From assembly GCA_026315105.1 (NCBI GenBank), contig CM048748.1:475381150-475445149 (forward strand): a DNA stretch of 64,000 nucleotides, written 5' to 3'. A model generated the notes under the pieces. The model did no database searches, was not told the origin of the DNA, and worked only from the letters and a program-made list of their open reading frames with translations. This document shows positions 1 to 9,856 of the stretch, piece by piece. Made by a program: the position numbers and the translations under genes. The DNA comes from Locusta migratoria (lineage: Eukaryota > Arthropoda > Insecta > Orthoptera > Acrididae). Within the stretch, counting starts at the first letter, position 1; each line of letters starts with the position of its first letter.

Positions 1-2329
1 CCTAACAATACCCCAATGTCCTTGATGCAGGAGGCGTAACACTTCTCGTTGCAGTGAACGAGGAACAATCACTCTTGTTTGGTCATTGTCCGTATGTAAC
101 AACAGAACACCCTGACTTAAAGATAATGCATGACGTTGTGCAAAATAACGTCGAACCAGAGGCCGATCAATGTCTTTGGCTATGGCAGGCCAACCAAAGC
201 GAACAAAACGTGCTACCACACATAGGTCTGCATCCGCAGCTGTTTCCTGTGCAACCCGACGAGAGTTCAAAGGGAAATCTGCTACAGCGGAAGCATCTCT
301 GGAGTCTATCTGACAACATGCCATTTATGAAGAATCAAATGATACATCCTGGCCAACCGGAAGTCGAGAAAGTGTGTCCGCGTTGGCGTGTTTAGTGGTA
401 GGTCGGTACAAAATCTCATACTGATAATTTGACAGTATTAAGGACCATCTCTGAAGCTTTTGTGCCATTCGTGGCGGAATTGGCTTTGTGGGTGAGAACA
501 ACGACGTGAGAGGCTTGTGGTCTGTCAACAAATAGAATTTTCTGCCATAGAGATAATGATGAAACTTTGTGACGCCGTAAATGATTGCTAAGGCCTCCTT
601 TTCTATCTGACTGTAAGGGATGAATTCCTTGGGCATTAATCACATGGCATAAGTACTCTATTTCACTTTGAAAAAAGGAACACTTTGCTTTATTGCAACG
701 TAGACCTGCTGCAGTCAAAACTTTGAAAAGGCACTCCAGGTTTGCTAAATGTTCTTCAACTGTTCGTCCGGATACCATAATATCATCTAAATAGTTCGAA
801 CAACACGGTACAGAAACTGTCAGCTGTTCCAAAAAACGCTGAAAAATAGCGGGAGCGGAAGAACTGCCAAAGGGTAGGCGTTGAAATTGAAAAAGGCCCA
901 TGTGAGTATTAATGACGAAAAACTTTTTTGACTCGTCATCAAGTGGAATCTGTAAGTATGCCTTTGCTGAATCAATCTTAGAAAAGAAACGAGACTGTCC
1001 TAATTTGTCCATTAGTTCGTCAGGTCTGGGCAGGGGATAAGTGTCTACAATTGTTTGACTGTTCACTGTTGATTTGAAGTCCGCACAGAGACGAAGTTTT
1101 CCTGACGGCTTGGGTATAATTACAATAGGCGAGGCCCACTGACTCGCAGAAACAGGAGAAATCACCCCACTATCTTGCCAACGTTTAAGTTCTTCGGCAA
1201 CTGTATCACGCATTGCGATAGGCACTGGTCTAGCTTTACGAAATTTTGGAACTGCAGATTCTTTTAAAGTTACATGTGCCACGAAGTCTTTTGCACAACC
1301 TAGTTTCGGCGAAAACAAGTCACTATATTTGTCACACAATGCATTGATTTTATCCTGAGGCACTATTGACGAAATTTGAAGCACATCTCTTTGAATTGAT
1401 AAACCAAACAAGTCAAAAGCATCTAGTCCAAAAATGTTCTGTGTCGATTTGGCCTGAAGAACTAAAAAAGCAACTGTTTTTGTTACACCTTGAAAAGAGG
1501 CGGGCAGGCTACACGTTCCTAGCACGGGAATATTTTGACCTGTATAAGCTGTTAACACTTGCTGTGACGGCGACAATTTTGGCGAACCCAGAAGTTCATA
1601 AGTATCTTTATTTATTAATGTGACAGCGGAACCAGTATCAAGCTGAAATTGCACCGTCTTATTTTCTATGAAGAGAGTCACAAAAAGTTTTTGCTTGCGG
1701 CGCTTGACAGGTGCGCGAATGTGGGCAACGTCTGCTACGGTTTGTTTACTGCGCTTGCGCGGGCCGCGTAGTGAAGTAAGCGGCGCAGACTCGGCACGCA
1801 GCGGATGAACAACACTGTCACTAGATGGCACTACCGCCGGATCGGCGTCCGCGCAATGCGAGGCTACTACAGAGTCACTAACTACTGCACTACACTTTTG
1901 AGTAGCTACTTGGTGTCTACTGTCACTAGCTACACAGTACTGGGCACTATTACAAGGATAAGTTGCAGAAGGCACTATTTTCACTACAGGAATGCACTGT
2001 TCATAGTCATTTTGTTTGTCCCGAACCCTCTTCCGTTGCACTGTTTTACGAGCTCGTCGGCGCTTGCTACGTGGTGCACTATATAGTTTTGCCATAGGCG
2101 CAGAACTACTTTCTTGCAATTGAGATCCAAGGAAAGCACTGTTCAACTCCACAGCCCATATAACATTTACAGAATGAACTGTTCTCACACTCTGCGAAGC
2201 ACTGTTTCTAACGGTACCGTTCTTTGAGTTTTTAATTTGCATACACACAGACTGTACATGTCCTGATTTGCCACATTGATAACAGGTTGCGTTGCGACTA
2301 GGGCAATGAGCACGCTTGTGGCGAGACAC
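1..2329 (-). pseudogene. pol: Gypsy Pol (zinc knuckle, protease, RT, RNase H, integrase start), broken
   Basis: The long frame 416-2329 starts in the nucleocapsid region with a CCHC knuckle (CYQCGKSGHVQSVC, residues 16-29), then an aspartic protease active site DTGSA (residue 231), then RT with 'FFSKIDSAKAYLQIP' (first catalytic Asp at about 453) and 'YLDD' (513-516). After 'EIEYLCHVI' the frame changes and the sequence jumps to the RNase H segment (325-636, 'YSQIEKEALAIIYGV', 'LTDHKPL'), so the RT-thumb/connection stretch, by family expectation about 100 or more codons, is missing. At 1-200 the translation shows the integrase zinc-binding end (...LLHQGHWGIVR). Such a Pol would not be functional. 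The element continues left of the window. Confidence 0.88.
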
Positions 2330-3222
2330 ACACTGGGGGCAAGATTTACGTACATTTTTCTGAAATGAGCGTTGGCGCCCGTTATTGAAATCACTGTTTC
2401 TAACACGATGGGGCGACCTTTGTGTCGCCTTTTACACTGGCTACTGTTCACTGTCTGTTCAGCACGGCCTGTACTATTGTAAGAATCACTAGTGCTACAC
2501 TGAGAACTACTGCTAGGAAAGCGACCGTTGCGGCGCACTGAATTAACACTGTGGCTTTGCATTTCTACATCTGCTAAGTCAAAAGTATCATGCGCATCTA
2601 TAAGCTGCAGTACTCTGTCTAATGAGGGGTCTGACTGTTTTAGAATTGCTGCCCTAATTCTGAGGTCCTGAATGTTCTGCGTAATCGCATCTCTCAACAT
2701 CACGTCACTATAAGAAAGTCCACAAGAGCAAGTAAATTTACATTTGCGGGTTAAGCCCTTCAATTCCGTAATCCACTCTTGGTGTGACTGTTCCGGTAAT
2801 TTTTTCAGTCTGAAAAATCGGTACCGTGCCGCAGCTACGAGAACTTTTCTCTCGTAATGAGCATTTAGTGCCTCTACTATTTGTTCAAAGTCTACATCAC
2901 GAGGAGATACGTCGGGGAAAAGTTTTTTCAGTAACACGAAGGTGTTGGTGCCCACCACAGATAATAGCTGATGCTTCACTTTCTGACCTGTAATTTGATG
3001 AGCCGCGACGAGTTCTTGAAACTGCGCGAAATAGTCACTCCATTCTTCCTCACGTTCGTTGTACTGGCGAAACGTAGGAAGCGTTGAGGCGGCAGGTGTG
3101 GGCTGCTGAAGTGGCGGCTGTTGTTGAGTTGTCAACTGCGCCACTGCGTGGAGAAGTTGTGTTATTTGCGCCGTCTGTAACTGAATAATATCCATTAAGT
3201 TTGGGTTCGGGGTAGTGGACAT
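2185..3222 (-). CDS. gag: Gypsy Gag polyprotein (capsid part)
   Basis: 345 codons starting at the ATG at 3222, which follows the LTR and leader. The first 60 residues are Q/T/P-rich; the central part (about residues 60-215) has the helical, W/F/L-spaced composition of a Gypsy capsid (for example 'EEEWSDYFAQFQELV' and 'KKLPEQSHQEWITELKGL'). The CCHC zinc-knuckle region that should follow is not in this frame but in the overlapping frame of pol (2185-2329 overlap), so the last roughly 70 residues are probably out of frame. Gag packages element RNA into cytoplasmic particles. Frame change could be programmed or mutational; I favour mutational because pol is also damaged. Confidence 0.8.
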   Translation of the reverse strand: MSTTPNPNLMDIIQLQTAQITQLLHAVAQLTTQQQPPLQQPTPAASTLPTFRQYNEREEEWSDYFAQFQELVAAHQITGQKVKHQLLSVVGTNTFVLLKKLFPDVSPRDVDFEQIVEALNAHYERKVLVAAARYRFFRLKKLPEQSHQEWITELKGLTRKCKFTCSCGLSYSDVMLRDAITQNIQDLRIRAAILKQSDPSLDRVLQLIDAHDTFDLADVEMQSHSVNSVRRNGRFPSSSSQCSTSDSYNSTGRAEQTVNSSQCKRRHKGRPIVLETVISITGANAHFRKMYVNLAPSVCLATSVLIALVATQPVINVANQDMYSLCVCKLKTQRTVPLETVLRRV

Positions 3223-3447
3223 GCTGACCGATTAGGCGCCGCGCATACAAGTAAAGTATAACAAAACACAAATGCAATATGAAAGAGGACGCTCTGCAAC
3301 AAAGAAGTCCACAAAACACGTAACAGAATATGTTCCCCCAAAAATCTTATAATAAGGGTGGGTGGGCGGGAGCAATTTCTGCGTGCTCGGACTGCTGCTG
3401 TCTGGCTGCTGGTCCAAGGTTCGTCTATCACTCCTCGTCGCCACTTT

Positions 3448-3912
3448 TGTGTCCCAACTTCGTCGCCGCTTTTGTGTCCCGGCCTCGTCGTAGGTGTCGG
3501 TGGCCGAGTGGAATGAGACCGACACAGGAATAAAGATAGCACGCCGGCGCAGGCACGGAGGGGAGCAGCCAGAAACTATAAACACTAGGGTAAATTAGAA
3601 AGAGATATATATTGCACAGAATGTAATAATACTTAACTTTTACATAGTACTGCAGAATGTTGATACATAGTTGTTAGAGGCCTGCCTAGTGCCTGTACGA
3701 TAGCAAAGTCTTCACTGGTGCCTATCTGATTACGAAGGTCCTAACTGGTTGCTATCTCAGTCTCAAGTGAACGATGTCGTTCACTGGTGGCCACGAGCGG
3801 AGTTGCCGCAGAGGGCGCTCGTGGCTGTCGTCGTAAGAACGCCGCGCCGTGCGTGCATGGCGGCGCGCGGCGTAAGTAGGTGGCGTGCACTTTGGACTTG
3901 TGCGACACCACA
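3448..3912 (-). repeat. 5' LTR of the Gypsy element
   Basis: 465 bp, beginning TGTGGTGTCG (minus strand, at 3912) and ending GGGACACA at 3448, so it has TG...CA ends. The solo LTR at 16745-17209 is also exactly 465 bp and has the same ends, which fixes both boundaries. Immediately downstream (minus strand) lies AAAGTGGCGACGAGG, where a primer-binding site would be; I could not match it to a particular tRNA. Confidence 0.9.
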
Positions 3913-4600
3913 TATTCCTATCAGATTACAGAGTCTATGCATTTGCCGTTTATCAGGAAAGTTAGTAGTGTAGATGAAATCACACGTAAAGTGCACTCGT
4001 TTCGAAGAATCCAATCACGAAATCCAACAATAATGATTGTAATAATATCACAGATCGATCATTTGATGTAATGCGCGAAACGACAAATCGATTTTTTTAA
4101 AGACATGAAATTTCTTTTTTACTGCTTTATTTATTTATTCTTATATTTCCTTAGTCGTATGCTTATCCTTACAGAGAAAGAGCTGAAGACATTGTAGCAC
4201 GTATAGACCAAAGATATGGTCTGTGGCATCACGTTTCGCTGTATGTAACCTCCTTGCTATAGAGTCGCAAACGTCATTGTTGGCCTTCAGTCCCAATTTT
4301 TTTTTATAATTTGACGACGTTCAACATCCATATCTTCCACCCCTTATAGCTATCAGCATGGGACTCCTATGGTGTACAACGGGTGACTTCGAACAACAAT
4401 TACACACAGACCATTCGTTTGCGTTCTGTAGTTTTCGCTGCAGAACGAAATAATTTTCCATCCCAATATACTCCACCCTTTTATCATTTTCAACACTCAA
4501 GGAACAATGCAACCAATAAAACAATTTTCAAAGAGTAAATATAATTTTCAGAGAGTAATCACTGTTCCGCATTTCGCGTTATATTCTTCAAATTACTAAA
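3913..4600. other. Unassigned AT-rich DNA next to the Gypsy LTR
   Basis: No coding signature, repeat copy or RNA gene recognised. Short open frames here have no recognisable motif. The outer TSD of the Gypsy insertion cannot be tested because the element's other end is outside the window. Confidence 0.6.
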
Positions 4601-4914
4601 TATTTATCAGATCGCTATAAAACAGTGCCTAAAACCCTCCTCTGGTATAAAATAGTAACTGTACAAGTATAAAATAGTAACTGTACGAATATTTAACTCT
4701 CTGCGTCTTGTCGTTCGGACGTGATAAGCGTACGCCGAACAGACATTCACATTAATATATATAGATAACTAGCTATCCGATCGCAATAAAACCGTGGCTA
4801 AAGCCTTGTCTGGGTAGACATTAGTAACTGCACAAATTTTTAGCTCATTATGTCTTGTGGTTCAGACGTGATAATCATACACCGTACAGACATTCACATT
4901 TATAGATATAGATT
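4601..4914. repeat. Diverged tandem duplication, about 150-bp unit
   Basis: Unit A (4601-4766) and unit B (4767-4914) align along their length: '(a)tcgc(t)ataaaa', '...agtaactg(t/c)ac', 'tcttgt(c)g(t)tc(g/a)gacgtgataa', 'cagacattcacatt' and 'tatagat'. Unit A carries an internal extra copy of a roughly 22-bp 'tataaaatagtaactgtac' segment. The two units are clearly diverged, so this is an old duplication. Origin unknown. Confidence 0.7.
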
Positions 4915-5589
4915 ATGAGACTCCTATACCAGATTATGACTGAAGTATACTGGGTTAAGGCGGTTTTTTTATGTGTACATTATAAACCAAATATTGACAT
5001 TAATTTTGTTTGATAAACAAAGTGGGATGGAGCTCATTCATTTTTTATAAAATATTTATAGTATTATAGACTAAGCGAGTAGCACAGTTAATGAAGTCAA
5101 CTATGGAATACAAACATAGATGTGTAAATTATAAACTAAGACACGGATGAAGAAAAGAAACCAGATGAGGTAACTGCATATACTGTACTGTGAAAATATA
5201 TTGATGAGAGAAGAAGTACAATAATTCAAATTTTTAAAGCGATTAAGTAGATGAGGTCCAGACTGATAAAGACTGTAAGTGTGTGAGGAGATTGTGAGAA
5301 ATGTGAAGAAGCTTTTTATAGACGTATTGCATTGATACAGGTTTGTAGGAGACGGGTATTCCGCTGATTTTCCTTGTGGTGAGGATTTGTGTGAATCGAT
5401 GACCAATTCCGCCGACTGGTGTTGCAGGACGATGTGGATAGTGTGAGCGTAGGCAGCACTCACCACACATTCTATGTTTTCGGATAATAAAGCTTACGAG
5501 ATGAAGAGGGATGGTATATTTGTGTATGTATCGATTATTTGAGAGTATAGACGAAGCAGTTGCCACACATGAAAGATTGAGGAATTTAG
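4915..5589. other. Unassigned AT-rich DNA
   Basis: No recognisable protein, RNA gene or repeat. A 133-codon minus frame (5243-5644) partly overlaps the LINE 5' region and shows no motif. Confidence 0.5.
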
Positions 5590-5665
5590 GATACGTCGGC
5601 TGAAAGCAACGGGAAACTACAGCCGTTACTTTTCCTGAGGACATGCAGCTCTACTGTATGAACAT

Positions 5666-6990
5666 ATGATGATGGCGTCTTCTTGGATAAAATATTCCGG
5701 AGGTAAAATAGTCCCCCATCCGTATCTTTGGGAGGGGACTACTCAGGAGGATGTCATCAAGAAAAACGAAACAGGCATTCTACGGGTCGGAGCGTGGAAT
5801 GTTCTAACCCTTAATCGCGTAGGTAAGTTAGAAAATTTGAAAAGAAAAATGGATAGGTTAAAGTTAGATATGGTAGGGATTAGTGAAGTTTGGTGGCAGG
5901 ATGAACAGGATTTCTGGTTAGGTGAGTACAGGGTTATCAATACAAAATCAGTAGGTGGTAACGCAGGAGTAGGTCTGATAATGAAGAAGAAAATAGGAAT
6001 GCTGGTAAGTTACTATGAACACCATAGTGAACGCATTATCGTAGGAAAGATAGACACGAAGCCAACACCGACCACAGCAGTGGAAGTTTGTATGCCAACT
6101 AGCACGGCTAATGATGAGGATGTCGAAAAAATGTATGACGAGATAAAAGAAATCATTCAGAAAGTTAAGGGAGATGAAAAGTTGAATGTGATGGGGACTG
6201 GAACTCGGTAGTAGGAACGGGAAGAGCAGGAAATGTAGTAGGTGAATATGGACTGGGAAAAAGGAATGAAAGAGGAGATCGATTGGTAGAATTTTGCGCA
6301 GAACACAATTTAATGATCACCAACACTTGGTTTAATCATAATGAAAGAAGACTGTATACGTGGAAGAGACCAGGAGACACTGTAAGGTACCATATTGACT
6401 TTTTAATGGTATTTTAGATTTAGATTTAGAAACCAGGTTCTAAACTGTAAGACGTATCCAGGGGTAGATATAGACTCTGACCATAACTTATTGGTTATGA
6501 ACTGCATATTAAAACTTAAGAGACTGCAGAAAGGTAGAAAGATTAGGAGATGTAACCTGGAGGAATTTAAGGGACCAGAGGTGGTTGAGAGTTTCAGAGA
6601 GAGCATTAGGCAAGGATTCGCTGAAACAGGAGAAAGTAATACAGTAGAAGAAGAATGGGTAGCTCTGAGAGATAGGGTAGTGAAGATTGCAGAGGACCAT
6701 ATAGGCTGAAGGACAAGGCCTAATAGAAATCCCTGGATAACACATGATATACTGAACTTAATTGATGACAGGAGAAAATATAAAAATTTAGCAAGTGAAA
6801 CAGGAAAAAGGGAATACAAATGTCTGAAAAATGAGATTGTCAGGAAGTGCAGACTGGCTAAGGAGGAGTGGCTAGAGGACAAATGCAGAACCAAAGAAGA
6901 ATGTATAACTAGGGGAAAGATAGATACCGCCTACAGGAAAATAAAAGAGATATTTGGAGACAAGAAAAGCAGCTGTATGGATATCAAGAA
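5666..6990 (+). pseudogene. LINE AP endonuclease domain and linker
   Basis: First frame 5666-6211 (181 codons) gives 'GILRVGAWNVLTLNRVGKLE' and 'DMVGISEVWWQ', the N-terminal motifs of an APE-like endonuclease (catalytic Asn and Glu). After a frame change near 6195 the sequence continues with the GDWN motif, then 'ITNTWFNHNERRLYTWKRPG' and, after another shift, the SDHN motif at about 6475-6490. All catalytic motifs are thus visible but in different frames. In an active element this domain nicks the genomic target to prime reverse transcription. The rest (6500-6990) is the basic linker before the RT. Confidence 0.85.
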
Positions 6991-7038
6991 CTCAGACGGA
7001 AAACCAGTACTAAGCAAAGGGGGGAAGGCCGAACTGTG

Positions 7039-7248
7039 CCGCGGTGGAGTAGCCGAGCGGTCTAAAGCGCCTCGCTGCGGAGCGCGCGGTTGCTCGCCGG
7101 GGAGGTTCGAGTCCTCCCTGGGGCATGGGTGTGTGTGTTTGTCCGTAGGTTAATTTACCTAGGTTTAAGTAGTTTGTAAAGTACGGACTGATGACCACGC
7201 AGTTTGGGCCGATAGATTTACAGACATTTGAACATTTGAACATTTGCT
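7039..7248 (+). mobile_element. SINE family A, copy 1 (tRNA-derived)
   Basis: 210 bp flanked by an 8-bp TSD 'gaactgtg' (7031-7038 and 7249-7256). Head resembles a class II tRNA (Leu/Ser type) with an A box 'tagccgagcggtc' and a B box 'ggttcgagtcc'; the body contains 'taagtagtttgtaaa' and the end is 'cagacatttgaacatttg'. The A and B boxes would be an internal pol III promoter. Removing it restores the LINE codons across the site (GKAEL then WKEY), which confirms the boundaries. It is not a functional tRNA gene because the acceptor stem is not closed and the body follows directly. Confidence 0.92.
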
Positions 7249-8835
7249 GAACTGTGGAAGGAATATATAGAGGGCCTATAGAAAGGAAATAAACTTGAAG
7301 GCAGTATTCTATAAATGAAAGATGAAGTGGAGGAAGATGAGATAGGAGATATGATACTGCGAGAAGATTTTGACAGAGCGCTGAAGGACTTGAGTCGAAA
7401 CAAAGCCCTGGAGTAGATGATATTCCGTCTGAACTGTTGATGTCGTTAGAAGAGCCAGTCATGAAAAAATTGTATCACCTGGTATGCAAGATGTATGAGA
7501 CAGGGGAAATACCCTCCGACTTCAAGAAGAATATTGTAATTACAATTCCAAAGAAAGCAAGTGAAAACTATAGAACTATCAGTTTAATAAGTCACGGGTG
7601 CGAAATACTAACACGAATTATTTAAAGACGAATGGAAAAACTTGTGGAATCCAACCTCGGGGAAGATCAGTTTGGATTTAGGATAAATGTAGGAACACGA
7701 GAGGCAATACTCACATTACGACTTATCTTAGAAGATAGGTTAAGGAAAGGCAAACCTACGTTTTTAGCGTTTGTCGATTTGGAGAAAGCTTTTGACAACG
7801 TCGACTGGAATACACTCTTCCAAATTCTGAAAGTATCAGGGGTAAAATATAGGGAGCGAAGAGTTATGTTCAACCTATACCAAAACCAGACAGCAGTTAT
7901 TAGAGTCGAAGGGCAAGAAAGGGACGCAGAGGTTGGGAAGGGAGTAAGACAGGGTTGTAGCCTTTGCCCAATGTTGCTCAATTTGTACACTGAGCAGGCA
8001 GTGAAGGAATGGAAGGAAAAATTTGGAGAGGGCATTAAAGTGCGGGGAGAAGAAATAAAAATACTGCGGTTTGCCGATGACATAGTAATTCTGTCAGAGA
8101 CCGCAAAAGATCTGGAAGAGCAATTGAATGCGATGGACAGTGTCTTGAAAGGAAGATATAAGATTAACATTAACAAGAGTAAAACTAAGGTAATGGAATG
8201 TAATGTCAGAAAATCAGGCGATGTTGAAGTAATTAGATGAGGTAATGAGACAATAAAAGTAGTAGAGGAATTTTGTTATTTGGGTAGCAAGATAACTTCT
8301 GATGGTCGAAGTAAAGAAGATATAAAATGCACAATGTCTATGGGGAGAAAAGCGTTTCTAATGAAGCGAAACTTGTTAACATCCAATATCAATTTAAATG
8401 TTAGGAACTCCTTTCTGAAAGCATTTGTCTGGAGTGTAGGATTGTATGGGAGTGAAACGTGGACGATTAGGAATTCTAATAAAAAGATGATAGAAGCTTT
8501 TGGAATGTGGTGCTACAGACGAATGATGAAAGTTATATGTGTAGATCACGTAACTAATGAGGAGATGCTTAACCGAATCGGGGAGAAAAGGAGTTTCCGG
8601 CATATACTGACTAAGAAAAGGGATAGATTGGTTGGACACATTCTGAGACATTAAGGAATTGTCAACTTAGCATTAGAATGAAGCGTGTGGGGTAAAAATC
8701 GTAGAGGGAGGCCGAGGGACGAATACAGTAAGCAGATTCAAAAGGATGTAGGTTGCCGAACGTATTCTCAGATGAAGAGACTTGCACAGGACAGGGCAGC
8801 GTGGAGAGCTGCATCAAACCTGTCTGCGGACTGAA
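7249..8835 (+). pseudogene. LINE reverse transcriptase and C-terminal domain
   Basis: Frames at 7305-7440, 7437-7625, 7632-8240 and 8280-8654 together give a LINE RT: 'NIVITIPKKASENYRTISLI', 'AFVDLEKAFDNVDW' (motif A), 'GVRQGCSLCPMLLNLY' (motif B), 'LRFADDIVILSE' (motif C, FADD catalytic pair), then 'FCYLGSKITSDG' and 'GLYGSETWT', and the C-terminal 'KNRRGRPRDEY' / 'DVGCRTYSQMKRLAQDR'. Stops split the frame at 7313, 7623, 8238 and 8652. The catalytic aspartates are retained, but the protein cannot be made in one piece. Confidence 0.9.
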
Positions 8836-8987
8836 CACCACAACAACAAACAACATGTAATCTGAACCACATTCCACAAGTAATATTACACTGTTATGAA
8901 ACGAAACATCGAAAGACATATTATTGAATTTCTGGTGAAACACGGACCTTTGCTTAATATTATCACCTGTACTATAGTGACTGATGA

Positions 8988-9385
8988 CAGAGGTATAGGA
9001 TCTTTACCCCAGCGACCCCGGAGTACGAGATCGTCCCCATTGATGTCGATGCGCCCCCGTTGCAGTCTTCTCCGCCGCCGCCGCAGCTGACAGCGTCACC
9101 GAGTGGGACTCCGGGACCGTGCGTGCCCCCGCCGCCTGGGCCACGCACCTCAGAAGAAGATGACCTGCTCCCTCTGGGCGGAGGCGGGCGCCCTTCCCCA
9201 GGTTTTGGTGTGTTTCCCGGGCGATCGCAAGGTGTATACCGGGGCGCGGACGGCGTCTCGATCCCAGCCTCAGCTACGACGCCCGTCCCACCAGTAACGC
9301 CCCCGCCCAGGCCCTCCTCCCAGTGCCGTCGCCGTGGCCCTCTGCCCTACGCCCCGACGGCGCGGCGGTTTGGGGGGGGGAGGGG
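8988..9385 (+). pseudogene. 3' end of a second Gypsy element: Pol C-terminal tail and polypurine tract
   Basis: A GC-rich frame open from about 8988 encodes an acidic then proline-rich tail ('YEIVPIDVDAPPLQSSPPPP', '...PPGPRTSEEDDLLPL'). It ends in a G-rich purine tract (about 9371-9385) directly against the LTR start at 9386. That position is exactly where a Gypsy polypurine tract belongs, so I read this as the 3' terminus of a 5'-truncated Gypsy copy. The tail itself has no catalytic motif; assignment rests on position and composition. Confidence 0.65.
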
Positions 9386-9856
9386 TGTGGTGTCGCACAA
9401 GTCCAAAGTGCGCGCCACATACTTTCGCCAGGCGACGCCATGCACGCACGGCGCGGCGTTCTTACGACGTCAGCCCCGAACGCCTTCTGCTGTAACTCCG
9501 CTCGTGGCCACGACTGGTGCATCGGTCACTTGGGAATCAGATAGGCACCAGTGAAGACTTGGCTATCGGATAGGCACTAGCAATCATCAGTAGGCAGGCC
9601 TCTATCTAAACTATGTACCAACATTCTACGAGTCTGCTGCTCTCCAAGTTAAGTAATGTATTATTTCTTTGAAATATATCTCTTATACTAATCTAGCCTA
9701 GTGTTTCTAGTTTCTGCGGTCCCACTGGCTGGTCACCTCCGTACCTGCACACGCGTGCATCCTATTTCCCGGTGTCGGTCTCTCTCTACTCGGCCACCGA
9801 CACCCAGGACAACCGGCGGAAACGAAACACAAAAGTGGCGAGGAGGACGAGATACA
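9386..9856 (+). repeat. 3' LTR of the truncated Gypsy copy
   Basis: Begins TGTGGTGTCGCACAAGTCC like the LTR at 3448-3912 and keeps the shared blocks 'caccagtgaagact', 'atatatctctta' and 'cggccaccgacac'. Its 3' portion differs from that LTR ('aaccggcggaaacga') and matches the copy at 48108-48567, so at least two LTR subfamilies are present. The 3' boundary is approximate. Confidence 0.8.

Larger units (their letters stand above)
1..3912 (-). mobile_element. Gypsy-type LTR retrotransposon, 5' part (runs off left edge)
   Basis: Reading right to left: LTR (3448-3912), a 225-bp leader, gag, then pol with zinc knuckle, protease, reverse transcriptase, RNase H and the start of integrase, in Gypsy order. 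The 3' end lies beyond position 1. The LTR is a family member: copies of the same sequence occur at 9386, 16745 and 48108. The element is defective, with a frameshift between gag and the zinc-knuckle region, an internal deletion in pol near 640 and a second frame change there. Family assignment rests on domain order and RT/RNase H motifs and is secure; finer clade is not determined. Confidence 0.92.
5590..8856 (+). mobile_element. APE-type LINE (RTE-related, 'CFDP2-like' endonuclease/RT), nearly full length
   Basis: Starts near 5590 with a stretch reading 'ctgaaagcaacgggaaacta' that precedes the endonuclease frame, and runs through endonuclease, RT and C-terminal domain to a CA/AAC-rich 3' end (aacaccacaacaacaaac, about 8835-8856). 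A SINE (7039-7248) interrupts it with a clean TSD. Stops and frameshifts occur throughout (for example after 6211, at 6707, 7313 and 7623, and at 8238), so it is a dead copy. The conserved string around 8040-8100 and the 'YGSETWT' region tie it to the endonuclease-reverse transcriptase family often labelled craniofacial-development-protein-2-like. Confidence 0.9.

Noticed and set aside
54..395. 113-codon plus-strand ORF at the left edge
   Set aside because: It lies opposite the Gypsy RNase H/integrase coding sequence, which is the supported reading.
5243..5644. 133-codon minus ORF upstream of the LINE
   Set aside because: Overlaps the LINE 5' region antisense and shows no motif.
7039..7130. 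tRNA gene (class II, Leu/Ser-like)
   Set aside because: The tRNA-like part is the head of a SINE with body, tail and TSD. The same holds at 23775, 46722, 55889 and the minus-strand copies; acceptor stems are not maintained.
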